64,000 bases of DNA, taken from positions 63,798,001 through 63,862,000 of the forward strand of contig JBITNC010000001.1 of the NCBI GenBank assembly GCA_050084985.1, read 5' to 3'. This DNA is from Nageia nagi (Eukaryota > Pinophyta). A program made the translations under genes and the position numbers. Below, piece by piece: positions 11,334 to 23,549 of the stretch (positions are counted from its first letter, which is position 1; each line of letters opens with the position of its first letter). The notes below the pieces were generated by a model that saw nothing but the letters and a program-made list of their open reading frames with translations, searched no databases and had not been told where the DNA came from.

Positions 11334-12027
11334 GTAGGACTACTTTTTTAAGTGATCATCATTGTAAGTAATAGAAAATCTGTTCTATTAACAAATTTCC
11401 TACAGACGATCTTGAATTCTTTTCAGATATGCTGGAAATTCTCTATTGATGAGTATTTGGTGTTGGATTTATCTTTACATTGTAACTTTTATAATTCTCA
11501 GACCATTATATCTTTGGTGTGCACACACGTATGCTGATTTGAACTTTACATAGACTGTTGCATACTCTAAAGCTTTTTTTAGGTTTTTTATTTTTTAATT
11601 GTACATAACTTTGATGGGATTAAAAAGGATCTACATCTTTGTGAAGAAACTATTGCATTTCCATGTACATATCTTCCTTAATAGGCCACACATGTCTTCG
11701 TTCATCATAACTCTGAACTTGACACCTCTATTATGGTTTATAAGTATCCTAAAGTGGACATTATCTTAGTGTGAACCGTGAATAGCTTTTGAGAACTCTG
11801 CATTTTAGTATCAATACTTATTATGTGCTTAGGCACCACATATACTGGTAGTTGCATTGTCAAAATTTGAACATCTGGTGATTCCATGGTGCAACTGAAG
11901 TTGTTATAAATAGAGGATAAAATTAGTTTACCCACCAGAACCTGATGTTCTGTTCTTTAGGGTATATGGACAAGGTAACACTTACGATACCTATGATGTT
12001 ATACAAGGTAGATGTGTGTGTCCTATA
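11334..12027 (+). other. Intron 3, left unique part
   Basis: AT-rich intron sequence. I see no gene or clear repeat before the LTR start at 12028. Confidence 0.55.
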
Positions 12028-12720
12028 TGTAATGTCCCCATTTTTAGCATTTCGCTCATTTTTGCATTGTAATGTATTTATTGGGCCACATGGAGTGGAA
12101 CGCCCCTCTCTCGAAGTTATTAGGAGTGATTTTTAGTAGTTAGGAGTGATTCTTGATATTTTTAGATAATAATGGAACTTTATTTATATTTGAATGTAAT
12201 AATGTACTTGGAGATCTGAAATTTGTAATCCTAAGAAAGAGTTAGAAGTCTCTAGGTGGGACGCCCAACTATAGGAGTATTTTATTACATTAATAGCGGT
12301 TATGAAATGATATTGAGGTTCCTTGGTTTCAGCGCTGATTTTTGGGATCTCAATGAGGAATTAGAAGCACAAGAGGGGATGTCCAACTCTAAAGAGGAGC
12401 CTCCCATTTTGAGGACATCTTTGGCTTCCATCATCTCAGTCACTTTTTGTGGACGAAAACCCATAGGAGAGAGATCTAGAGGATGGAAACGCTCTAAGAT
12501 CTAAGGGCTTAAGGATGAAAACCCTTGAGTTCTTCGGTGGTGGATCCAGTTGGGGTTCACACTTGCATTCCATCTTCATTCTAGAGCTTAGATCTGGGGG
12601 GTTGAGGGCCTAGAGTGAGATGCCCAGCTTGGGGAGGAGATATTTCAGCCTTTCATCCATTCTTCTCCCCTAGACTCAGATGTGCAATAGTTTGAACTGT
12701 TTAGAGTGTTGTTTGAGCAT
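12028..12720 (+). repeat. LTR fragment of the TGTAATGTCCC type
   Basis: It begins TGTAATGTCCCC and contains 'gtacttggagatct', 'ggatgaaaacccttgag' and 'gggacgcccaact' phrases shared with the LTR at 838 and in part with the chromovirus LTR at 43147. Its right boundary blurs into the LINE-like region, and no target duplication could be fixed. Confidence 0.5.
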
Positions 12721-12845
12721 CATTTGTCCTCTCTGGGGGTGAACATGAGGGTGCTCTCCTCTCTGAGGAGGGATCTCTTTGGTCAATAAGGTGCGTGCCT
12801 ATAGAGTTGCTATTTTGGGAAAGAAGAATGTGATCTGTCAAGTCC

Positions 12846-13208
12846 TCAACGGAGCTTGGGGATCCTAAAGGTGCCTTTTGGTACAATGTTTGGGGAATAA
12901 AGAATCATCTCGCCATCTCCTATGAACTCCTCTAGTTGGAGAAGCTCGAAAAAAGGAAGTGATGCGGCGATCACATGTCGGGTGTGTTGAGTGCGAGCAA
13001 GAGATGCTTCCATATAAGGAAGGTCTCTTGGAGATGAAAAGCTAGACAACGAGCCATGTGCATCTCGAAAGAGAAAGTAATATCGACCTTGGATCTCATA
13101 GTAGGTTGAGCACTGGAAAATGAAGTGGTCCTCAAACTCTATCTCAAGTGAGCAAAGGCGACAAGCACGTAAATCACGGGCTAGATGATACTCTATCTTG
13201 ATCCTCAA
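12846..13208 (-). pseudogene. LINE reverse transcriptase C-terminal zinc-finger fragment
   Basis: This 120-codon open stretch contains CRLCSLEIEFEDHFIFQC, a C-x2-C-x7-H-x4-C pattern typical of the zinc-binding domain at the end of plant non-LTR (LINE) reverse transcriptases. No RT palm motif is visible upstream, so it is a 3' fragment. The stretch 13209-13800 may belong to the same element but has no clear motif. Confidence 0.55.
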
Positions 13209-14795
13209 TTGATGTGGTCAAACTCAAAACTATCCTAAGAATGTCCTCAAATTAGGAGGAAGATGTAAACTGAAATATCCTGGTGGGAGGATCAAACCAT
13301 TGTCGAGTTGTAGATACCGTTGTGCATAATGTACCAACTTTGGGGACAGTGGCTGAGGGGATGAGACCCATGTGATTTATATATAGACCTTGTAGATGGT
13401 ATCTTGGACCTTTGATAATGAGTTTGTTGGAGAACTGATTGAACTCTCCTGTGGTGCAGGACGAATATCCAAAGAGAAACCAAATCTCTGGAGTATCTCA
13501 CTAACCTTAGCAAACTAACATCTATGGCAACCTTGTGCGGCTAGATCCATTGAAGAAGCCAAAGCCCTTGAAGAGAGTCTCCTTGTGTTGCCTTGATGAC
13601 AAGAAAGGTGATGCAAGCGATGGAGAAAGAGGACTATGGAAGTGAGGGCTCACACCTGAAGAGGTTGGCATCCGAACTCTGCCAACATGATAAGGTGGGG
13701 TACCATCCTCTTGCTCTGAATGGAGCAGAGAAATTTGGCACTTGCTTGTGAAGAGGATTCTAGCATAAAAGGTAAAAATTACTAGCAATAACTATATTAT
13801 AAATCCATGTAGAAAATATTGTGGAAATGTGAGATCAAACATAGCAATAATCGTAAACTATGACAATGGGAGACTAACATTTGTAGAGGCAACCTCTCAA
13901 AATATGTAAACTCAATATAAAATATGTCTTTCATTTGCCCTAAGAGCTTGCATTCTTTGCCTTTTCTAAGTGTGATTCAAATTAGCATATTCTTCTTGCA
14001 TATGTTATGTGTTCCCTATATTCCCTTACATATTATTCCTTACATGCAATTTTTCTTTAGATCTATATTCCCTTACAATAATATGTGATATGTATCCACT
14101 CTCATACATTATGAATGATTTGTGCTCACTTGTATTTTACCTTCCAAATTTACATAGATTGAATACATAACACATTTCAAATCTCCATGGTTGTCACAAG
14201 TAAGCAATAGTTTGCCTCAAAACTCTTTTGCTTCTCCTTCTCCTTGGCCTCATTATTATCATTAGACAAGGTCTTTCAATCCTTTGGAGGAAAGTAATGA
14301 TTTCCCACAAGTTTTCATAAGCCTTGGGACCTCAATAGAATTTGCATATTGATTCTCCAATAATCATAGTCTTCATCATGTAACTTAGGAAGAGGAATAT
14401 TTTGCACTTCAATGGAGTCTTGTATTGCTCTCAAATTAGTAAAAACAATCATGATACATACACATAGCAACACCACACACCAAAAAATGAAAAAAGAATT
14501 TACAATATATTACATTTTGGGTACGTCCCTTAAATTTTCTATGCTAGTTGGATTCTCATGAAGTCTTCAGTAACTCCCACATGTCTCTTGGCTTGCTTGA
14601 AGTTGGGAAGACATTGACTTTTTATTTTATTTCATTGTCTATCTTTTGAATAAGAAATAAACATGTCAATTTTTTCATGAAGTGATAAACACCTCATGGT
14701 TTAGTTTTTTGCAAGATTTATTTTATAGCATTTATTTGTTTTGTCCACTTGAGGGAAAAACCCATGTATGGACCATTTCTTGCAAATAGAGGGTC
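13209..14795. other. Intron 3 sequence without recognised gene
   Basis: Short open frames (13292-13788) have no recognisable motif. From about 13800 to 14750 the sequence is AT-rich with 'cccttacat' repeats. I see nothing else. Confidence 0.4.
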
Positions 14796-14800
14796 CAATT
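14796..14800. repeat. Target-site duplication of unit B, low-coordinate copy
   Basis: CAATT directly precedes the TGTTGTTATG end of unit B and equals 23292-23296 beyond the other end. Confidence 0.82.
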
Positions 14801-16230
14801 TGTTGTTATGTTTTTCTCTTTTCATCCAAAACATGCACAAGACTTGGAGAAAACAACGTTACTTGTTGTCGCCTGAAAGGATTGGTTACCCCAAGCGCTC
14901 CCATGGAATATGGACTAGGGCACAATGGATAGAGATGCATGTTGGTAATTGTATATGAGGGAAATACACTGTCGAAATTCGTTTCACAAAGAGAAAAGAT
15001 TGCAAAGGTGAATGAAAGTGAAGAAAGATCACAAATGCAAGGATAAATGCATAGGAATATGAATAATGAACTTATGAAGGTATCACCAGTGATGCAATGT
15101 CTCGACAGGTCATCTTTGGATTCTTTAAGAAAATGTATCCACTTATCAAGTTGGGCATCAAATAGCAATAGGCTCAAGTTACTACCAAACGAGAGCAGGA
15201 AGCTGTAGGGTCTGTGATGGAAGAATCAATGGAATGGGATGAAGGGAAATGACCAACATGTGAATACATAAATTCTAACTGAATGACATAGAGATAAGCT
15301 ATACGCCACAGAATACATCCACTTGCATACAAATCATACAATGAACAATTTAAACCGCTTCGAAAGATATTCAGCTATCTTCCCTTAAAACTTGTAGGTT
15401 TCAAAGAGAATGCACTTAAGCAGTAAAAATTACTCGAATCGGCAAGAAAATCTTACAGGATAATATGCATGATCCCACAAATGATAATCTTCATAGCATT
15501 TACTTTACAAAACCATTCCAAAAAGAAATAAACTCACAATGACATTCAATAGCACGAACAGAAGCATTTCTTTCTTGATTGCAAAGCTCTCAATATGATA
15601 TTCAACATGAAACATAGATATGACAATCTGCAACCTTGATATGCATAGAATCCCTTATGTAGCAAATCCTTATGCAAACCATGTGCAAAAATCCTCAGTT
15701 TCAGCAGATGCAACAATCTTATGCAATCAATATTATGCAAAAATCCCCTTCTAAATGGCCCGAGTAAAATATAAATAGCCCACTAGAAGTGCTGCCCTAA
15801 AGGCATCAAATCTGATATGGTGTGCTCACATGCAACACACATACCAATGCAAAAACTATCTTTTACAAAAAACTATGCAAGTGGTATTTAAAAAGCTGAC
15901 AAAATATAAATGCCAAAACTGTAATGTATTTAATCTACCTCTAATCTATGCAAACGAGAAATCAGATATGCACTAAATGTTTGACATCTGAATTGGAGGA
16001 GCAAAACTTCATCCTTGTACCAGTCAGATCCATAAATGAGTTTGACATATTTAATTTAGAGGGAGCAAAACTTCATCCCTACACTAGTCAAATCAAGTAA
16101 ATGAAGTCTAAATACAACAACCACCACCATCAATATGCATTAAACATAGAAAAGATAATCGCAGATAGAATCTACGAGTGGATCAAATCTAGGCTAGATC
16201 TGATCCGGTACCGGCGGAGTTCCACTCTGT
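14801..16230 (-). repeat. 3' promoter segment of unit B (LTR-like)
   Basis: On the minus strand it has 'ctagtgggctatttatatttta' (about 15790-15765), similar to the TATA region of E (TTTATAGCCCACTAGGG, about 57175). It later has TTGGGGTAACCAATCCTTTC (14899-14880), shared with D, and a tail GAAAAGAGAAAAACATAACA. No protein-coding content is supported. Confidence 0.6.
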
Positions 16231-16245
16231 GGTGAGACTGTATAA

Positions 16246-19200
16246 CTCAATGGGCTCTTCTAAGAAAACATGACCTTCTGTACTCCCTTGGAAACCATAC
16301 CAACAATGCTACCATTCTGCCTGAAGTAGTCTCCAATCTGCCTAGATGTAGCCTGCATCTGAAATCTCCAGATGACCATCTGCCTCTCATGATGAATGGG
16401 TTGCCTTGCCTTTAGTAGGTTGAGATCCTTGAACTCAAGATGTTCCTGGATTAGATTTTGAGCCTCTGCCAACACCTCTTCCTTCCTACGCATGCTGTTA
16501 TCTTTCCCTTGAAACGTTAGCTAGTTTACATATTTGCTCATTTGTTCTTCTAACTTCTTTCTCAAAGGTATCTTGACTTTCAAAACAACATTACACTTCT
16601 CCACTGCATGCTTCAGCTAGTCGTGCTAATACAAGAATTCATGGCAATAGACTAATTTCTTCGGTCTGTTAGCAAAGATCTGCTACAAATGGGTGACGGT
16701 AGGGAGATGACCATCCAACTTCTCGAGGAGGGCTATTATTTGGAACTTCAACTCCCGGATCTCAACACCTTCCTCCAGGAGGCTATATACTTGAGAAGAT
16801 AACTTCTCAATAGTCTCCATCATCTTCAATTGGTCCTTCATCAATTCCCATCTTGCATGGAACAAGACTTGCTTTTTCAATTCTATAGGGGTGGTGCTAA
16901 CAATTTGGAACTCCTTAATGATTTTCTTGCTAGCTGCGAGTTCCTTCTTGAGTCTTTTCACCACCTTCTTGGCTTCATAGCCTTCTTGTTCCATGATAGC
17001 AAAATTCTGAGTAACAATCTGCTTCTTGGTTGTTAGACCTAACTTAACATGCATCTTGAATGTTTCTATCATACAGTCCTCGGGTCTTTGCGGATGTTTC
17101 TCCTTGGATTAACAATGGTTGATGGAGATCTCCTTTCTTGAAGTAGAAACAAAAGTATCTAAGTGAGCTGTGTTCATGCTCACTTTCTCACCATTGGAGA
17201 CCTCCTCTTTTTCATTTTTAGACCTCAAGTTCTGATCAATTTCTTCATCGTGAGCTGTGTTCATGCTTAAGGCTCTTAGGCAAGCATCTAAGTCAAGATT
17301 TGGGTGTTTGATTGCTGGCTTGGGAGGGAGCCTCTGCACAACACTCGACCTTTATTGATCTTCTCGACTTCCTTTGTGAGAGTGGCTTGAACAAGGGCAA
17401 CTTGCTTACCCTGATGCTCATCCTGCTTTCTCTTCTTCTTTTGTTCTTCGGTCTTTCCTTCATATTCTTCATCTCCACCATCACCACCTAATGATATAAC
17501 TTTCTTGCATGGTTGAGGTGATCTTTCATGGCCGGTCCTCTTCAAAGAGGGCTTCTGGGAAGACGAGGGTGACCTCTTTCCATGTTCGGTAGGATAGAGT
17601 TTGGAAGAACCCACCTCTTTGGCATATTTCACTCCAACTATATGGACTTCTTCATCATAAATCCCAATGTCTATGAACAGGTCATCATCATTGTCCAGGA
17701 GAGTTTCAATTTTCGTATCATAAGTGCGGAAGAACCTACAGCTACATTCTCTTGACAGGGGTACTCTTCATCAACAACATCATTTGCATCATCATCATCT
17801 TCTCCTTCTTTCTCTTCACCATAAATCTCTTCATTGTTTTCTTGACTCTTTGTCTCTTCTTTTGAGCCTTCTTCAGTGCAGCCAGGTTTTTCATCACTTT
17901 CTTCATTAGAAGAAGTGGAGTGTTCGGAAGAACTGGAACTTGGTTGTAATGGGGGAACTTGCTCTCTACATCTAGAAGGACAAGTGGGTCTTGGTGGAGT
18001 TTTTTCAACAGGGGAATCATTGGCATAGGCTTCCTCCAGTATGCTTAAGGGGATATCATAGTAACCAGTGTCTCTAAGATCAGCCACCACCTGCTGGCTT
18101 TTCTTTGCTACATTAGCCACCACACTGTGTTTACTGGATCCTATTGAGGCATGCTTTTTTGATGCTCCTTATCTTGTGAGCAAAATGTAACTCAAAGCAA
18201 AATCAGCAAATTCGATTACAATAACCTTGATGTCAAGCCTAGGGCATCATCTACAAGTATATACCATACAAAACTGCCAATGTCTAAGCTGGGGTTACAT
18301 GATCAAGCATTTACAACATCCATACACCAACATTTAGCATATCACAGTGGATATCACTTTACAATGCCAATGTCTGGCTCATGCATGCACAAATAAGCAA
18401 TGGTAACCCAATGAATGCACAAGAGTAATGAAGACAATACAAATATGCGATCCAATGCCCTTTTGGCTATACGAAAGATATAGAACGATGATGAATACAA
18501 TACTAGGCCTAAAAGGGCTAACGTTGGCCTCTTAGGAGCCAACTAAGGCAATATAATGTATCTCTCACCATTGGAATAATATCAGAACCCTGGGATAGTA
18601 TTCCTCCTTTGAATAAGAATCCTCTCCATCGAAGGAGTCCTCATCAAACTTTGGATAACCACCCAAGGTAGAAGCAATACCTCGGAATACCACCGGATGG
18701 GCAAAGGTGCTACACTAGTGCCGCAGACAGACAGGATCCTTTAGCCTGAATGCCCTCTAAACGCTGCGCCTATGAAGGTTGCTTAGCACCGCTAAGACTT
18801 GCTGTCCTCTGGATGATATGACAGTAATAATGATCAAGTATATCCAGTAATGAGGCTCCAATGTCTATTTATACATTTTCTTTGTTCGGATCTCACCTAG
18901 GAGTCATCACCTGTCGCCTCTAATCCAACGTTGGCCTCCTGGAGGCTCGAAATACCCAACGTAGGTGTCTAAAGGTAGACATGCCAATGTGGGGGCCGGG
19001 GGTGCATTAAGTGCCAACGTGTGAGCCTAGGAGTGCCACGCCTGCCCATGTGGGTCAAGGGGGAAAACATGGGGTCTAGGTGTCATGCTGGGCCAATATG
19101 GGGGTATGGGAGCCTTCCCAAGCCTAGTACAAGCATATAAGTGGCTGGCCATCACCTCAATGTACAATAGACCTTGGGATTCCCACAATCATGTTTCGGG

Positions 19201-21017
19201 ATCTCTAACTATGACAAATACACCTAATCTAACCTTAAGAGAGAGACATCCCACTTGGGGCTCACAGTGGGGTCTATTGACCCATTAAATCTCCTATCCT
19301 AAGTTACAAACATGAAAGTGTAATGCATAAATAAAGTATATTACAAGAGAAACCTATTGGTTCCCATGATTAATTTCGACCATGCAAGGGGGATGTCACA
19401 TGTCTTTTTCCCTATGGGAAGCAAGGATGTCTTGACTTATGGAGGTGCAACGCTTGCAGAAGGAGGCGACGTTTTGATCCTCAACAAGACCTCTTTAGGT
19501 CTTGCTTTTACAGTTCTAGGTCTTTGAGGTGCCTTCTCTACTTGAAGGGGAGCCTTATTTATGCTCAAAAGAGCATCTATCTTCGCTATCTCCTCATCTC
19601 ACACATTTCTGAACTTTTCTGCATTCCCTAAAGATTTGTGCTTGTAAACAACAGGTTTCTGGAATGCGGTGTTGAAGAAATGGGCGATAACACCTTTAGG
19701 ATCATAGTTTCTAGCTACTATCTCCTTGAAGAAGACATACTGCTGCAGCTCCTTCATGCTATTAGCCTCATCCTAGGTTTGGCAAACATAACTTGCAATT
19801 GAGATGGGCAAGTTAATGGTTGTGTCCTTCTGTCTCCACACTCGTTCCTTCAAAAATAGTAACTGTTTGGAAAATTCCATGAGAATCATTCTGTCATTGG
19901 CATATCTAGGTAGGATTAGGGGTTGCTCTTCAGAGCCATAGACCTTGATGTAAGTATGATCAGCATACTGCAGGTAGAAGTCTACGTGTACACTAATGGC
20001 TTGAACAAAAGCATTAGAGATCCTCTTCATTACTGACTTACCTTTGATTTCCTTATAAATGGCATATTCCCACTCGTCATTTCTCTCATAGAAATGCTTG
20101 AATTTGTTATGGTACCACCACTTTAGATGAATTTGCCACACTGGGATGCCTTTCTTTTCTAGATATCCTTCATCTTCAAGCTCCTTTGACCTGAACTTGC
20201 CATGCAACAACAGGTACACAAGATAAGAGTTCATGTAGAACCTTCTGGAAGAGCCAAAGTAGGCTAGCTGGTGGCGCAAGGCATCATTGATTACCCTGCT
20301 CCATCGGATAGCTCTCCCTGAGTTGATCATGGCGATAAATCCAATGAACTATTTCCAATACTTGGAGTCATTTTCCTGACCTATGACTCTGGACAACAAA
20401 GTGATCATCTTAGTGATCGTGGAAAGGAACTCTTCCCTACGAGCACTCATCAATCTCTAGCCTTTGATACCCTGGTAGTCTTCACATAACCATCTTCTAA
20501 TATAATCTCCAGGTCGGGCAATGGAGTCATGGAATTCTTTCGAATGGGCCAGTGTATGATCATCTCCATATCTTCTCCAGCCAAAAGTGGCTTCAATCCC
20601 TTCTGGAGAGAAATCCATGATCATGTTCCCTTCAGTGTCCAAGAGAACTCTCTTGTCATACTTGCAACGTTTGGAAACTTCATAACACAACTCATGAAAT
20701 GAAACAACATAAGGCATCATAGTGGCATTGAATAGCCCACAAGAATGGATGATTTCATTCGACAGATCCTTCTTGCTGATGGAGGCAGTGGATGCTATGG
20801 TCTGGATGAGGTCAACATTTCCCCAATCTGATTCACCAATGAAGATGAATCTCCCCTTAAACTTGGCTTCAGGGAGCACTGGTTTTTCTCTTTCTTGGAA
20901 CCCTATTTGACTTTCCCTCAAGAATCTCTCTATCTGGTCATCTGTGACATGTCTTTCAAAATGTTGCCCATGAATCTTCCTGGCCTTGGTTGGGGAGGCC
21001 TCACCTTAGAAGTCATC
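16246..21017 (-). pseudogene. Unit B ORF: homologue of the unit A protein, broken and interrupted
   Basis: This is a minus-strand unknown protein. The N-terminal part (20977-19773) contains FHELCYEVSKRC, IRWSRVINDAL and FYMNSYLVYLLLHG, then NYDPKGVIAHFF (about 19700). The linker near 17490-17430 is GGDGGDEEYEGKTEEQKKKRKQ, and further acidic tracts lie at 17890-17780. The C-terminal part (17072-16260) is K/E/L-rich coiled coil. Internal stops (for example near 20456 and 20340) and frame changes make it inactive. The solo LTR at 18175-19400 splits it. Homology to unit A runs through the whole N-terminal half and the linker, while the C-terminal coils are less alike. Function unknown. Confidence 0.68.
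18175..19400 (-). mobile_element. Solo LTR 1 (1226 bp, minus)
   Basis: On the minus strand it starts TGTGACATCCCC (19400) and ends ..GCTCACA (18175). Flanks are tatct/tgtct, a 5-bp duplication with one mismatch. It has a TATA box (TATAAATA, minus, about 18870), GTTGGCCTCTTAGGAGCC-like and 'gtgggaatcccaagg' phrases, as in the copies at 25448 and 36392. It inserted into the unit B ORF, so it is younger than B. Confidence 0.85.
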
Positions 21018-21170
21018 TTCAAATATGAAAAATGTGTAGAAAACTAGAAAAAAAGTTGGAATTCTAGTTGGAAATGCCCTAAGAATGGTCAAGCACCAAA
21101 TTGGATGTGTGTAGAACCAGACGTGCTGGTTTAGGCTGCAAAATGTCCTGCAGAAATGAGCTGGGACTGC

Positions 21171-21180
21171 CCTCTTATAG
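21171..21180 (-). promoter_or_regulatory. TATA-type box upstream of the unit B ORF
   Basis: CTATAAGAGG on the minus strand lies about 160 bp before the start of the B reading frame, in the same relative place as the first TATA box of D. Confidence 0.4.
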
Positions 21181-21239
21181 AAGCTGCATGGAGGGTTTAT
21201 GCATGGCACATTGTATGTATGCCACCTGTCTTCTTAATC

Positions 21240-23273
21240 TTTTGACTCTTAGCTTCTTCAATACCTAGTCAATCTCAGCTCATAGTCCCCAAGGCGCATG
21301 GATTTGGGTACGTGCTTTTTCACTGCTTGAAAAACATGCAAAAGGTCTCTTGATGGGCAAACACATCACTTAGTCAAATCTAGGGCAACAATATTCCATT
21401 TGAAAGGCCATATCATCACTTCATGCTAGGGCGCACGGATTTAGGCATGTGCTTTTTCATGTCTTGCAAAGCATGTGCCTCAAATTTCATGCATAAACAA
21501 AAGGAGAATGGATTGCACATGATAGTGTATACTTAGCCAAATTCCTGGATTTGGACCTAGGCACACCGTTTTGAATGAGTCCTTCAAGCACTAGTGAGAA
21601 AATATGCGCATAGGTCAATTTAGGGCAAGCCTTATCAGATAAATGTAAGTGAATTACAAAAAACAGATCTTGAGATCCAACTCACCCCCTTAAAGAAATG
21701 GCTATTGGTAGTTCAGACGCCTCCTCAAACCTTTATTTCTCCTAGGTGCACCAATTTAGATGAGTCCTTAAGCATGTCCCGGAAATAGTGCGAATGGGAG
21801 ACTTAGTCCAAAATGAAATGAAGTTTAAAATGATACAAGGGATGACTTCATATGTATAACCTTCAAGTGTCCCAAGTGTCACCTTTTGGTTGGTTCCAAA
21901 TGATGTCAAATAATGGAGCCAGGATGTGCACGTTTTAGAGTACATGTAAAAGCATGTCCCAAAATGCATGGGCCAACCAACTTTAGTGCATCAAAAGGAC
22001 TTAGTCAATTTCATCATCCTTGAAAACCCTTGCAACTTGGTTGCACCCTTTTGGAGGGGTGCAAAAAGCATGTCCCAAAATCCTTGCGCCTACCAAAGTA
22101 GACACCTTAAAAAATACTTAACTCAAAAATGCTCCAGAATTTTGGGCGCACCTTTTTAGAAGAGTGAAAAAGCATGTACCAAAAAACATGCAGCTAGGCC
22201 TCTTTTACAGAATTTTATACTTAGTCAAAAAAATGCGTCTGGGCCAGGACGTCTAGAAGCTGGCGCACCAATTTGAGTGAGTGCCTAAGCATGTCCCAAA
22301 ATCCTTGCGCCTACCAAAGTAGACACCTTAAAAAATACTTAAAAATGCTCCAGAATTTTGGGCGCACCTTTTTAGAAGAGTGAAAAAGCATGTACCAAAA
22401 AACATGCAGCTAGGCCTCTTTTACAGAATTTTATACTTAGTCAAAAAAATGCGTCTGGGCCAGGACGTATAGAAGCTGGTGCACCAATTTGAGTGAGTGC
22501 CTAAGCATGCTCCAAAAACCATGCGCATAGTCCTGTGGCACACTCTTGAATGCAATGAATTAATAATTAATGAAAATGACCTTAAAAATCATCGTCCAAA
22601 ATAGGGTGCACCATTTGAGGGATGTGCGTTTCTGGACTTAGCGCAACACAATGCTCCGAAATCAACCAAACAAATTGAATGCTAAAGCTAACTTTCCTTT
22701 TATAGACTTGCTCAAGTGGATAGGTGTCATGCAACAATTGGTGTGAGTGAAGGTCCAATGCGTGTGAACACACTTGTCCTTTCTTATTGAACGTCCAGAA
22801 TCCTATACTTTAGCCAAAATTTCCCACATGAAGGAGGGCGCATCGATTTGGGTACTTGCAAAAGCATGTTCCCGAAACCATGCGCTCAACCAATTCAACC
22901 ATTTTTTCTTCAAAATTGGCTAAGTGTTGAAAGTACTCCATCTGCCAAGGCGCACTGATCTGGGTACGTGCAAAAAGCATGCCCCTCAAAGCATGCGTTG
23001 ATGCTGTTTTGACATTTTCCTCTAGAATTTGCTAAGTGTCAAGTTACCTCATTCGCCAGGGTGCATTGTTTTTGCAACATGCAAAAGCTTGTCCCTCAAA
23101 GCATGCGCTTAGGCATAGAACATGCTGATTTACTTCAAAATGACTAGAATGACCCTCAATAATGGGATGCAGTGGAGGGGATGCAATTCACAAAATGACT
23201 AAGTGAAAATGGGCATGAATGATGCAGTTTAAACCCGAAAATGGGTCCTTAAAAATTGCAAATTTTTGGAGGG
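21240..23273 (-). repeat. Degenerate module array of unit B
   Basis: At least ten modules of 80-150 bp carry paired phrases such as 'gcgcaccaatttgagtgagtg' and 'aagcatgtcccaaaa..catgcgc'. The GCATG/CATGC parts can pair as inverted repeats. No coding content. Confidence 0.65.
22067..22505. repeat. Recent 221-bp tandem duplication within the unit B array
   Basis: Two copies beginning AGCATGTCCCAAAATCCTTG at 22067 and 22288 are nearly identical, differing by a short deletion and a few substitutions. Other modules around them are far more diverged, so this is a late unequal exchange. Confidence 0.85.
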
Positions 23274-23291
23274 TGTTGTGTAGGCACAACA

Positions 23292-23549
23292 CAATTGATG
23301 GAGGTTATTGATTGTCCATCTTTGAGGTGTCTCATATGTTTGAAAAGAGCATTGTCCATGGTATGATGTGATATGTGCCATTGTGAGGACCTCTTATGCA
23401 TTTTTATCAGTAGAAGTGTGAAGAATAATTTTGTTTGGATCTAGATAGCTATGGAGAGATTGTTGTTGTGGGACTTGGTTGTGATATTTTCTTGATGTCT
23501 TGAATCTCCTCATTGTTTGGTTTTGAATAGTCTAGGATTATTTGAGATG
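23292..23549. other. Short spacer between unit B and the next LTR
   Basis: It starts with CAATT, the right target duplication of B. The remainder is unique-looking T/G-rich sequence with no gene seen. Confidence 0.5.

Larger units (their letters stand above)
14801..23291 (-). mobile_element. Unit B: ORF-bearing TG..CA element, minus orientation
   Basis: Read on the minus strand it starts TGTTGTGCCTACACAACA (23291) and ends ..CATAACAACA (14801), with an exact 5-bp duplication CAATT. Order in that orientation: head, module array (23270-21240), TATA-type CTATAAGAGG (21180), ORF (about 21017-16260), then a 1.4-kb tail containing the sequence complementary to GGATTGGTTACCCCAAG. That tail phrase recurs in D (about 51735). 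A younger solo LTR (18175-19400) sits inside the ORF, so the net length is about 7.3 kb. No LTR pair is present. Architecture and ORF match unit A. Confidence 0.75.

Noticed and set aside
14786-14800. Primer-binding site just outside unit B (TTGGACCCTC on the minus strand)
   Set aside because: It does not resemble the E site beyond four bases, and the CAATT in it is explained as the target duplication.
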